Shown here: positions 1 to 11,300 of the stretch, piece after piece
Layout of the letters: each line of letters opens with the position of its first letter
Position numbering within the stretch: the first letter of the stretch is position 1
NCBI GenBank assembly: GCA_000310025.1
Contig: FN648786.1
Coordinates: 1-42,382 of the forward strand
Direction of reading: 5' to 3'
From: Ectocarpus siliculosus
Lineage: Eukaryota; Sar; Phaeophyceae; Ectocarpales; Ectocarpaceae
Length of the DNA: 42,382 nt
Position numbers and translations under genes: made by a program
Notes under the pieces: generated by a model
Told to the model about the DNA's origin: nothing
Databases searched by the model: none
What the model saw: only the letters and a program-made list of their open reading frames with translations

Positions 1-149
1 GCCTCTCGCCACCTGCTGGGCCCGCAGGGCGAAGAAAGCGGGATGTACCACTTTGTTTTAGAAAGCGCTACGGGCGCCGCATGGCAGCCATCCTGTTTGG
101 AACATGTTTCCACTGTCGTAGGTCCGGCGTTTTCTTTCCCTCACCGTTT

Positions 150-890
150 TCACCTCGATTTGGTTGTCTCGGCCCGTCTTTTCCTACGCGTTTCTCCGCT
201 ATCTCAGCTACCCATCTCTCATGGTTTTTTCTCACTCTCACCGTTTTTCGGCTCGGTTTTCTCAAGCGTTTCTCCGCTTCAGTTCGGTTTTTTCTCAAGC
301 GATTCTCCGCTATCTCAGCTACCCATCTCTCGGGTTTTTCTCTCTCTCACCGTTTTTCAGCTCGGTTTTCTCAAGCGTTTCTCCGCTATCTCAGCTACCC
401 ATGTCTCAGGGTGTTTTCTTTCCTTCACCGTTTCTCAACTCGGTTTCTCAAGCGATTCTCCGCTATCTCAGCTACCCATCTCTCGGGTTTTTTCTCCCTC
501 TCACCGTTTTTCAGCTCGGTTTTCTCAAGCGTTTCTCCACTATCTCAGCTACCCGTGTCTCAGGGTTTTTTCTTTCCTTCGCCGTTTTTCAGCTCGGTTT
601 CTCAAGCGATTCTCCGCTATCTCCGCTGCCCATCTCTCGGGTTTTTTCTCCCTCTCACCGTTTTCTCCGCTATCTCAGCTACCCATTTCGCGGGTTTTGT
701 CTTTCTTTCACCGTTTTTCAGCTCGGTTTTCTCACGCGTTTCTCTGCTATCTCAGCTACCCTCCTCTCGGGTGTTTTTTCTTTCTTTCACCGTTTCTCAA
801 CTCGGTTTCTCTCAAACGTTTCTCCGCTATCTCCGCTACCCTCTCTCAATTTTTCTTTCTTTCGCCGTATTTCAACTCGGTTTCATCCGC
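150..890. repeat. Minisatellite of about 77 bp units, 9-10 copies
   Basis: The core word CTATCTCAGCTACCC or a close variant recurs near 199, 310, 386, 463, 540, 617, 670, 747 and 827. The usual spacing is 76-80 bp; the exceptions are one 111 bp and one 53 bp step, which look like a partial extra unit and a shortened one. The plus strand is T/C-rich and nearly free of stop codons, so all three forward frames stay open for about 800 bp. Because 77 is not a multiple of three, every frame reads the repeat in every phase. This argues that the open frames come from composition and are not a gene. Confidence 0.9.
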
Positions 891-1020
891 TCACGCCCCC
901 GCGCGGGCGATCGCATGGCACGATGCTGTTGCGGTGGTCTGGCAGAATTTTAAGAGCATCCCATGCATGCGCCACATGAAGTTGTTGCGACGGTCAACTC
1001 TTTCGTTATTTGTACTTTAA

Positions 1021-3683
1021 CTGAGAGGAAGGAAAGATTCAAACCTTCGCCTGCCGAGAACGCGTGTGCCCTTGCGCGGCACGGCAAAGAGTAGAGCTTT
1101 TGTCACCACGGCTCTTATGACAGGGAATGTGATTTGTACTCGCGGGAAGAAGCGGAAACCGAGATGGAAGGGAATGGCGTACTAAAGAACGGGAGGCGGT
1201 GAAGGTGTGGTACGTACGCAAACGCCACGAGAAGAAAGATGGCGGCTTCCGGAGATAACAGAAACGGAAGGTGCCCAAAGCGCCAACGGCCACAGGAAAG
1301 GACAAGCCAGAAATTTTCATGGATACCGAAAGCAGAAATAAAAACAAAGAAAAATTGTACAAAGTGTAACCGCTGCTAAGGGTAGACAAAATTCTCGGCC
1401 TCGAGAAGCGTGAAATTACATGAACAAGGTTAACGGCGAGTGCGTCCGCCCCAATGTTTGAGTATCCCCGCTCCCCCCACGCGTTCGATATCCCGTCCTG
1501 CCCGGGGAGAGGGCAGGGACAAACCGTAGCTTTTCTTTGTGATGTTTGTGTTGATACAGTAGTGGACACACGTTCGGCAGTTGGCTGTGTGCTGTGTTAC
1601 CTTTCTTGTTCGAAGTAAACAAGAGAACACGGATGGACGGAAAGCACACGCCGGTAGACCTGGTCCCTCGTTATACACCAACAGGCAGGGTTCGACGCAG
1701 AACCTTTGGAATTGCACGAGTTACATTACAGCGCTGGAGCTGACAGTGTGCTTCGCACTCGATATCACCGACCTCCGCTAAATTTTCGCCCTAGCTCGCC
1801 ATGGGTTGGGTTCTCCTCTGCGTCCACGTTAGTTTCGAGTCCGAGCACATTGCCTCACTTAATTGCTTGTCGAGGCCTCCGGCCCACCCGTTCATGCAAG
1901 TAGATTGCAATGTTGCTCGTGTACTGCTGTAGATCTTGGATAGGTTTGATACTCCGCGGTGGGCATTTTCTATACGAAGAGGGGAGGGCAACTACAGGCT
2001 TTTTCTGGAGTGAATATAACGTAAAACATGCGTTCAGGGCAAGGAAATTAAAGAGAACGTCGTGTACGCTTCCCCCCGATTTCCGCAGAGCGTCAAGAGG
2101 GCTAAACCTGCTGACAGATTAATTTCGCCCTGAACAACATTCTTGTGTTTGCAACGGCCGCGTTTCTTGATCCCGTCCTTGGTTGTTGCCATGGCAGTGG
2201 TACGCCTCCGTTGCGTGTCTGTGCTCCTTTTGATGCCTCGGAATTGAGTCCCTGTTGTCACCGTCAAGTCGTCGTAGTTGCAAACTGAACGACCTCAATT
2301 TCTTTGGTGACACTTTCTCTAGTGAATGGGCGTTCTGTATCTCGTATCACGTCGTGAATGAGACGTTCGAAATACGGCAGTTTTATCCCTGCTCTACAGC
2401 AGCACTACGGCAATTGGGGAATCATAAGAGGTCCTCGTATGTACCCGGTCAGTCACCGGCAAGATCTCCATCAAACATTCGACGTTTTTTCCCGATGAGT
2501 TCACAGGCACTCCGAGAAACTTTCTCTCATCTGTTGGGCTCGTTTGTTTCCTGCCGCGGGTCCTATCGTTTTTCGGCCACTCGAACCGTCTGTTGGTTGT
2601 TTCTGCAGCCGTGAATCCACCATATTATTGCTTATCCTAGAGGGATGTGTCTTCGGTGGCAACCCCGTGTCCGTCTAGAAACAGCAACCTTTACCCCTGT
2701 AACCACAGCGGCGTAGTGTAGCCCACAACATGTACACACCGTCAAGCTATCCGCGGACCACCCGTAGAACCTTCGGGTTGACCCACGCCACGAACGTACG
2801 GCATTTGGCGATCAGATTTTATCGGGCGCGTATTCCTTACAGTATGTAGTAGGGAAGGCTAGCAGCATCTTGCTAGGGGTCCGGTTCATCAGTTTCAGCG
2901 ATACAGCAGTGGTTGGGGTGATTATTTTTTTCTTGAACCCTCTAACCCCCGTTTTGTCGTCAAGGTGTAGTGGGGATGCTTGAATCATTCGCCCGATGTC
3001 CCTTGGACACTGTCTTCGGATGTTTCCAATATCGGCAGCAGAAAAAAAAAATGTACCGCAGCGATGATGGCACCTGCAGGAGACATTCGTTGCGGCCACG
3101 CTGACGAAAGCGCACAGCTTCTGTCTGTACATAAGTCTGTCGTAGATCATCTTGCCACCTTGTGGCAGGCCCATAGGTCTTTGGTAGAAATCCTTGCCGG
3201 CGAGCCCCCTTCCGCTGCTCCCGTTTGGGCCATGGAGTTGACGGTCGGCACACTACGTGCGCCAGACACCTCGCAACACGCCTGTTTCTTTTCACAGCAG
3301 TGCACTAGCGGACAGGTCCCCGTCACAGGAAAACACGTGAAGCCTTTTTTGTCGGCAGGCACCTGCAAGGTTTTGTTTTTTGTCTTGGATATTTCCGTGC
3401 TCTGCGAAGAAACTATGCTAATTGCAATACCCTGCCTAAGTATTGCCCTGCCCAAGTAGCGGTTGCTTGGCATGCAGCATGCCGCCAGAAACTTGCCAGG
3501 TTTTGGGTGTTGAAGGTTTTAGGCGTGTCTCTTCTCCCAGTGTTGCGTGCGGCATTTTCTTGATAGATAGTTGTCAAGAGAATGCGCATACGGGTATTTC
3601 GGATCTCGCATCTCTACGAGAGTGGTATCACTTGCTGCGCGTGTCGTATATGTGGCTGCATCCAGCTGTGTGCACACTGCCCC
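1021..3683. other. No recognisable gene
   Basis: Only short overlapping reading frames occur here, none with a protein signature I recognise. The copies of the recurrent octamer ACAGCAGT/ACTGCTGT near 1922, 2903 and 3294 are the only repeated feature noticed. The stretch just before 3684 would be the promoter and 5' leader of the EsV-1-7 gene if the proposed first exon is right. Confidence 0.5.
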
Positions 3684-4989
3684 ATGGAACAGACAGAGCA
3701 GCACACGGATTCAGAGGCCGCGTCGCGGGTAAATGACTCGGGCAGAGTCTCCGCACGATTTCGCGCAAGCATGGCGTCGCACGTCCAACGCTGCATGGCC
3801 TTCTTCATGCGCACTTGATTCCATGCGTTCCAGTCTCCGAGTAACAAAACCCCGTCCTTCTCTTCTGGTGTCTCTCTCCACCGGGCATCCCCCCACCCCC
3901 CCCCGTTGACTGTCTCTTGCCCATAGGGAAGCAACATTTGCCCCACGGGCCGTACGGGGGCAATGGCAGCAACGCCGTTGGGCGCGTGAAGGACAGCCAG
4001 GGTGGCGGTGGTGGTGATGTGGACAGTGGCTCTGTCGGAGACGTTAACAGGCGGACGGTGGCCGGACGGGAAGAAGACGGCGGGGGTGGAGGCGGCGGCG
4101 GCGGCGGCGGCGGCGTTGGCGACAGCACACAATTCCATTCTACTACAAATCGCCAGGCGTACGGCAGCAATCCCATCGGACCCCTCGTGGCCGGCCGCTT
4201 GCCACTACCTTCTTCTAGCACGAACGCCAGCAGTATGAGTAACAACGGGAACATCGGTGGCAGCACCTCCGCCGGCGTTGTGACAAACTCTTTCCCCGGG
4301 ATGAGCGCGGGCTATCCTCCTCCAAGGGTAGATATCAGAAACAACCCGCCGGGGCTCTCTGCGTCCGATGTCAGCGGCATGAACATGGGCATGGCGGCGG
4401 CAATGCTGGGCGGGATGAACGGGAGCCCTCCAGGCGCCATGTTTGGAAGAGCCACCACGAGCGTAGCGTCAGGCGGGGGCACGCCGATGGGAATGGTGGT
4501 TCCAACCGGCAGCGTGATTGGTGGGGGGGTGCCAGGGGCAGGCGCAGTTGCAAGCGCGGCGATGAGAGAAGGAGGGGGAGTAGGAGGCGGTGGCCAGGGA
4601 CAGCAAGGGGCGGGGGTAGACCCAGGAGCGGCAAGAAGCGCTGCAGGTGCCTTCATGGCGGATTGGTCAGAAAGACCAGACATGGGAAGAACCGATATCG
4701 ACGTGGGGGAGGAAGGGGACGGTAGCGGCACCGGAGCGAACAAGCGCAGGAAGACAACTGCTACCCCTTCGTTGCCGCCGCCGAACCCCGCCGCCTCTAG
4801 CGCCGCGGCGACCGCCGCAGCCGCCGCGGCCGCAGCCGCCGCAGCAGCCGCAGCAGCCAACTTCCTGCCGCTGCCACCGCCGCTGCCTCCTCACCAGCAA
4901 CAACAGCAGCAGCAGCAGCAAAACACCTATAACGACTCAAACGGGCCGGCGGGCGGTGGAGGAGGAGGAGGCAATCCGTCGTCAGCAGC

Positions 4990-5031
<42 letters not shown>

Positions 5032-6279
5032 CGACAGCAGCGGCGGCGGAAGAGAGCAGCACGTCCCCCCGCCGCCGCCGCCGGAGCGGCGGGCGGGCGG
5101 GCAGCCGCAAGAGCTGGTGCGGGTGTGCCAGCACCTGGGCTGCCGCCGGGGGCCGTGCTACGGGTGGGAGGGGGAGAAACGCGCCACGTTCTGCGCGGCC
5201 CACGGCCTTCCGGGCCAGGTGAACGTGGTGTCGCCGCGGTGCGCCCACGAGGGCTGCCGCCGGGGGCCAAGCTACGGGCAGCCCGGCGTCAAGAAGCCGG
5301 TGTTTTGCTCCGGGCACCGCCTACCGGGCCAGGTTAACGTGGTGTCCCCCCGGTGTCAGCACCCGGGGTGCTCGCGGGGGCCGTCGTACGGGCACAGCGT
5401 GGACGGGCGGAAGCCCATGTTCTGCGCCGGGCATCGGCAGTACGGGATGGTGAACGTGGTGTCTCCCCAGTGCGGGGAGGTGAACTGCACGAGGGGCCCG
5501 TCGTACGGGTTCGAGGGCCACAGGGCGGCGTTCTGCGCCAGGCACAAGCAGGAGGGGCAGGTGAACGTGGTCTCGCCGCGGTGCAAGGAGGAGGGCTGTA
5601 CCCGCGGCCCGAGCTACGGGCACGAAGGGGACCGCCGGGCGTCCTACTGCGCCCAGCACAAACGACCCGGGTGAGGAAATTGTTTTTTGTTTGTTGCTGC
5701 TGTTGCCCGTCACTTGTACGTGAGCTGTTTACTCCTGCGCGACTATGAGATGATGTCAGCACTCTAAGCTATGCTGTATTCATGTAATTAAGAACGCCAC
5801 TTGTTCGAAGTTGTGTTGTTCCAACCTTTAAGTCTCGTGAAGTGATCACTGGTCTCGAAGAAGGTGGGTTCGTTTAACGATGCATTGTTGAAGGTTTACT
5901 CGTTACAACAGAGTTTTCTGTTTGTGTGTGGCTTTGTCTCCCGAGTTATCTGTCTCCCCGAGCGAATCGGTTTGCAAGCCGGGGGTTCAGCAGGATGATG
6001 AAACAGGACGACTGCCGCCCGCTCTTCTACGGCCCCTCTCCGTCTAACGTATCGCTTCACACCCGCCCGAATGCACGGCCTGTTGTCAAATTCCGAAGCA
6101 TGGTAAACGTTGTCAGCCGGAAGTGCTCCATCCCCGGCTGCGGCAAGGGGCCAAGCTACGGTAGGGACGGAGACCGGAAAGCCAGCTACTGCGCCGTGCA
6201 CAAGCGGGAGGGGGACGTCAACCTCACAAACAAGAGAGACGGGTACAGCAACCCGCGTTACTTCGCTCGGGCCGAGTAA
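3684..6279 (+). CDS. EsV-1-7 cysteine-rich repeat protein (six repeats)
   Basis: The C-terminus carries six repeats of C-X4-C-X16-C-X2-H-X12, starting at 5126, 5240, 5354, 5471, 5582 and 6124. Most contain RGPSYG and VNVVSPR. This is the EsV-1-7 domain, known from the virus EsV-1 and from a large brown algal family that includes the developmental regulator IMMEDIATE UPRIGHT. The histidine/cysteine pattern suggests a metal-binding fold, but its biochemical role is not established. Exons: main exon to 5670 (donor GTGAGG), last exon 6099-6279. The join GG|C restores the exact 12-residue spacing of repeat five, which supports it strongly. The N-terminal half is low complexity, with Gly, Ala and Gln runs. 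The start is uncertain. A short exon 3684-3728 (MEQTEQHTDSEAASR) joined to an acceptor at 3931 keeps phase; an acceptor at 3926 fits consensus better but breaks phase with that exon. Without an upstream exon the first in-frame ATG is 4235. Predicted length with the short exon is about 654 residues. Confidence 0.9.
4800..5031 (+). repeat. Coding GCC/GCA and CAG trinucleotide tracts
   Basis: Inside the EsV-1-7 gene, a GCC/GCG/GCA-rich tract (about 4801-4858) encodes polyalanine. A CAG tract (about 4898-4920) is read as glutamine. A second CAG-type tract (about 4984-5030) is read one frame over as alanine. Such tracts are prone to length change by replication slippage. They sit between the acidic/basic middle region and the first cysteine repeat, so they probably form a flexible linker. 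Confidence 0.85.
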
Positions 6280-8393
6280 TCGGTTGGATGGAATCGCCCG
6301 TAAGGCGGGGGGGGGGAGCAAGGCGAGAGTGACGAAGGCGACGAGTCGTTCTACACGTGGTAGTTTTGATGATCAAATGGGATCGCTGCATGCGAAGTAT
6401 GTTTTGATTCGTTTTTTTCCTTACTTGGAGGTATCGTGCGTTTTCATTGTTACCGGGCTTGGTGTGCAGTAGAGGCGTCGTTTGCATGCGGGTTGGTGGT
6501 TGGGGTGGGTGGTGCGTGCAGGACCTTTGTACCAGAGCTGCGCTCACTCACATTGCCTTCACAACCTGCGGCGTTGTGGGCGGATGGGGACGCACGTTTT
6601 TGGTAAACGAATTCAAATACATTTACCGATTTCCTGTAGGAAGCGCCGTTGCGATCGCTCGGCGTACGTGTGTAGAGCTATCATTGATCAGCCCACAGCG
6701 ACAAAGCATGCAGGGTATCTAATACTCCGTCGGTTACGCGACTTTATCTGGTGAGCCCTGAGTGATGGTTACTTGTTGTTTTTGCCCGTACATCGTATGC
6801 TGGTGTTTTTTTTCTCTTCACGATAACACGCCCACACAGTCCGAAGCGCTACAGTATTCTCAGCGTCTGGGAATCCCAAGGGGGGCGTTGTCTTCTGTCG
6901 AGTCATCTCTCGGGTGTACGCCGTGCGTGTGTCGTGCCTATCATAGTAGTGGACGTTGCATTTGCAAAGAACCGCATGAGCGGCAGCAGCATCTTTAGTG
7001 ACGATTGATTGGCGGCGTACTTGGAGACCTTTTTGTACCACATGGCTTCTTTTTCGATTGATCAGTCGGCGTGGCGTGTCGTAAAGGAATTCACGAACGC
7101 AAACAGAGGCCGGGGTTTGCCGTCTTTTCCATAGGCGTGCATATAGCAGCTCAGTGTCGTGCGGTAGCACGTGCAGCTGTAGCGCAACACACATATATAT
7201 GCCACCAAGGCGCTTTGCTTTCCAGTAGATGGGTGTGATGGTGAACGGTGTAGTAGGCCGTCCGTTGTTTGTGCGTTCACACAGTGGTGGACTTTCCGCG
7301 CTGTCTGAAGCAGCATTGTACATACCAACAGTATCTTACGGTAGACGGGTCCAGTGTTGTCGGAGAAGAAGCAAACGTTGCGTAGACGCTTAAAAGAAGA
7401 GGGGTCGTCGGTGTTCATTTTGGTTCTTCTTATTCTTATGGGGAGGCATTTGGACTAACTGTTGTGTACAATACCAGTGTTTTTATGGATGAAATCAGCC
7501 TCCTAATGGTCGACGGGGCAAATGAAAGCAGCGAAAGTCAAACTTCCAGGTTGTGCCGCCTGTGAAGCACCTTCCCACGTGCGCTCACCGTTATCGTACA
7601 GCAGGTCAGCTGAAACGTTGGTAACGAATGCATGGATGCACGAAAACGCCGAACAATACGATCTAGAGAGCGGACGGAAAGACCTTACGGGACTGATGAA
7701 CCGGCTGAATTCCATCGGTTTCGGCAAATGAAATCTGTGAAAGAGATGGATTTGTTACATTTCGGTAGGATAACACGCTTTGCATGGTTTCATGGTTTCG
7801 CCGTGTTTCACCCTCGATCCGTACCGTTCAGCGTAGAAAAAACGTCGCGTACCGGGGTATTATGAAACACAGGCGCTACAGCAGTATGCAATTATTCCTA
7901 ACGATCGTTCTGTGTGAAATTTATCTGCACGAACGTACGCATACGGACTGCGAATTCGAGTGAAACCAACTGAACGAATGCAGTGTAGACTCGAAACGCT
8001 ATAAACCCAAAAACATGCAAGATTACAGAAGCGTTTTATTTGAGGGTTTAATTCTCTCTCGCAAACACACATGGTTGGTCCCTGACGGGATCAGAGAGAC
8101 TCAGGCTGAACGTACTGTGCACGGTCATGCTCGCTCCGACGCCCATGGCACACGCGTCGTGTGCAGCAGGACGATACCCGTGAGTATCCTTTAAGCACAT
8201 GGATATTGCGCTGTGTGCGGTAGAACCAGAAAATCAGAGTTCGAAACCCGGGGATTTGATGGTTATGTCCCCGGGTCTCGCGCGTGAAAAGTAAACACCC
8301 TCACAGTCGGAACTACTGCTGCGTTGGCTGTTTGTTTTCTCGCAACCTTCGAACACCAACCACACGAGGCCGACCATCACGCACTAGACAACG
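6280..8393. other. No recognisable gene; likely 3' region and upstream region
   Basis: I see no reading frame with a recognisable product. The first part is presumably the 3' untranslated region of the EsV-1-7 gene and the last part the promoter of the DUF2854 gene. The latter contains a short GC-rich hairpin, described separately. Confidence 0.4.
8246..8276. other. GC-rich hairpin, 9 bp stem and 13 nt loop
   Basis: ACCCGGGGA at 8246-8254 is the exact reverse complement of TCCCCGGGT at 8268-8276. The structure lies about 120 bp upstream of the DUF2854 start codon, so it could fall in the promoter or 5' leader. No function is known; a chance palindrome cannot be excluded. Confidence 0.5.
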
Positions 8394-11300
8394 ATGGTGA
8401 GAGTAGGCCACTTCTGCGTGGTGGCTGCGGCCGCGGCTGACGTGTGCACGGCGTTCGTCGCCCCCGTCGGACAGGCGGCGGCGGGAGGACTGGTCGCATC
8501 TTCTTCCCAGCAACAACACGCACGAGTGTTGGTCTCGGCAAGGAGTCAGTCCTCCGACACGTTCCACCACCACCGCGCCGGCGGCCGCCGCAGGCAACGG
8601 CTTGCCCTACAGGTTCGTTGTTGAGGAAGGGTAGAGCGGCCGCGAGGGGGTCATTTGTGCTGTACACAGTCGAGCAAACCCTGCGGCTACGTGTGATGAC
8701 GAGGGTCGCGTCATGTTGCTAGAGGGCAACGTATGCAAGCACATGAACCAGAATTGCTCTTATCCGAGTCATGTGCACGTCTACAGCGGCAACCACGGCT
8801 GCGCCCACACGAACAAATCAGCTGAGTGCCGGGCAGTGGGCCGAAAAGTACTGCCACACGCCTTTTGCACCAATTCAAAGCTCTCCTCGTAGTATGTCCT
8901 TCCATGATGAGGCTGCTGCCATCAAACGTCTGTCGTCCTGCAAATTTTGAGTTTGGCCGCACAACATCTGACCAAACCTTTGATGCCAGCACAGAGTCTC
9001 AGAGTCTTCAAACTTCAAACGCACAACACGTTTTGCTTCTCCTGCACACGCTGCTCCGTGCTTGCTTCGTCACAGATGCAGTCGGACGGGCCCAGCCAGT
9101 GGGCGGGCGGGGGCATCAACGTATCCGGCGAGGCGCCCTTCGAGATCCGGGGATTCTCGCTGGCAAACGCCGCTGCGCTCGCCGGTCTTGCCATCACGTG
9201 CGCCTCGTTTTACGAGTACTTTTCCACGGGCGGTGCGGGCGGCCTTTCCGGCATCGGGTTCGTCTACGGTATCCCCATCGCGCTCATCGGGCTCGCACTG
9301 AAGGTCTGCATGTGTGCGGTGTGGTAGATTGGTATTGCAATGTGATAGGTTAAACACCACGTGTTGCTGACTACTGCTGTACGTATTAATAAAATACTGC
9401 TGCAGTACAGCGGTATCTACTCTACGACAGATCCATGATACTGCTGTACTTCGTATGCACACCTCCTCAAGAGACTAGTAGAAACTATACCTGGTAGAAC
9501 CAAAGGTTGATACCACTGCTGTGATTAACTGCTAACGTATCCTGGACTCATTGTCTCCTTTGGTACAAAGATTCCTTGGTTGATTTTTTGTAGTCACAAT
9601 GACGAAGTGCGGAAGCATCAAACGCGCGACAGCAAGAGATCTGTTTTGTCGCAGCGCAGGTGCTGGTCTGCGCCTGGCAATCCGTCGGGAGCGTCCATTC
9701 AGACTCCGGTTGCTATGCATAACAATCAATGGAAATCGATTCATTTCACGGGGATACTGAATGGCATACAGATATTTACGAAGTCAACATAAAAACGCAG
9801 ATTGTTGGTGTTACTACTGTCTTCACGTTGAAAGAAATGATCCAATCTCTTGCTCGGCGCGTGCTAACGTCCATACTGCTTGTCTATGTGGCGCGGACGC
9901 CTTCCAAGGCCTCGAGCTAAACAAACCTGCTATCAAGTCATGGATCTTTGGCAATAGGCCATAACGCTGGCGTGTTCAGACTTCAACGCACAGCAATCTG
10001 AACACTGCGACAGCCGCAGCCTTTTTTTCGTGTTGCCGCCGACTGACTCCCCCCCCCCCCTATCCCCCGGTCGCTCCGCATCCCGGCAGTACGCCGAACT
10101 CCCCCCCGCGCCACTTCAAACGACACCCGAGGCAGAGGCTTTGTTCGAGGAGAAGGCAACTGAGGTGTGCGTTGCACGTGATTGGGCTACATTTTCTACT
10201 TGTAGATTCGTTTTTTTTGGCCCACAATTGAGAGGGAGAGAGGGAGAGAAGAAAACCACGCGAACGTCGCTTTTGCTGATGCCCCCGGCAGCACTTCATG
10301 CTTTCTAGCTCCGTCTTTTGTTGCGGGGCAGCATGTCTTCGGCAGGGATACCGAGAAGGTTTAGATGTGGGGGGGTCGGGGGGGGCGTCCACTGCTGTTG
10401 TCGTGGTTACTGATCAAACCATCCTCGCGGCGGTCATGCTTCAAACTCTGCGGGAAGATCGCGTGTTCGTTCTCCATCCTTGGTTCTACTCAACACCTGG
10501 GCCCAAACATTTCAACAAAGAAATTACATAAAAAAGACAGTGTGCCCCTGTTGTGTGTGTGCCCCGAAACTCGACCCGCAATGTAAAAAACCCCATCAAA
10601 ACAGACGATCAGATCTATCAAGAGCGACGTGACCCGCCACCGGTACGGAGACGAGGCGCACTTGGACACGACCGTCAAGTTCCTTGGTCTCGTGATGCCG
10701 CAGTCCGACTACCCGCAGCTCCAGTACATCTCTCAGGTACGGCATCACGCACCGCCCCCGTGTCTTGAAGTTGTCGTGCGTGTGGGTGGAGGGGGGGGTG
10801 CACTCCTTCCCGTCAAAATCGAGGAGGGTGTGAACAGCAGCGCGGTTCTATTGTTGGCGATATCTCGGTCACCGCGGTGCATAAAACTCGGCGCACGTGC
10901 CCGTCCCGTCGTAGAAGTACACGATTGCCTGTTTAATTGGATGGTCTGGAGCGAGAAGATCAAGCGATACAAGGGAGTGCGGAAAGCAAGCTGCAGATGG
11001 CTGTGGCACAACATGTCTCGCTTCTCGCCGTTCTGCAAGCGGGTGAACAATACGACCCCGTTTCTGCCAGTAGTCTCTTGTACCGCGCGCATCTCTGCGG
11101 GGCGGTTCATGGATACAAGGTAGGTGTTGGCCTAAAAAAGGACAGAGGCCTAATAAAGAAGAGAGGCTTCCCCCGTAACTCTTGTCAAAGTATCGCTACC
11201 GATGCTCTGCTGTTTCCTTTTTTCCAAGGCTACTTGGCTCATTACCATGCGAACGGACTATGTGAAGTAGTGCCCCGTGGGCGCACCGCACATTTATACC

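Noticed and set aside
3805-5762. Several long minus-strand frames opposite the EsV-1-7 gene
   Set aside because: Antisense shadows of GC-rich repetitive coding sequence; the plus strand carries the recognisable repeats.
10937-11119. Frame ending in a GTAGGT donor-like site inside DUF2854 intron 4
   Set aside because: It has no match to the family, and joining exon 4 directly to 11458 gives the expected length and order of conserved blocks.
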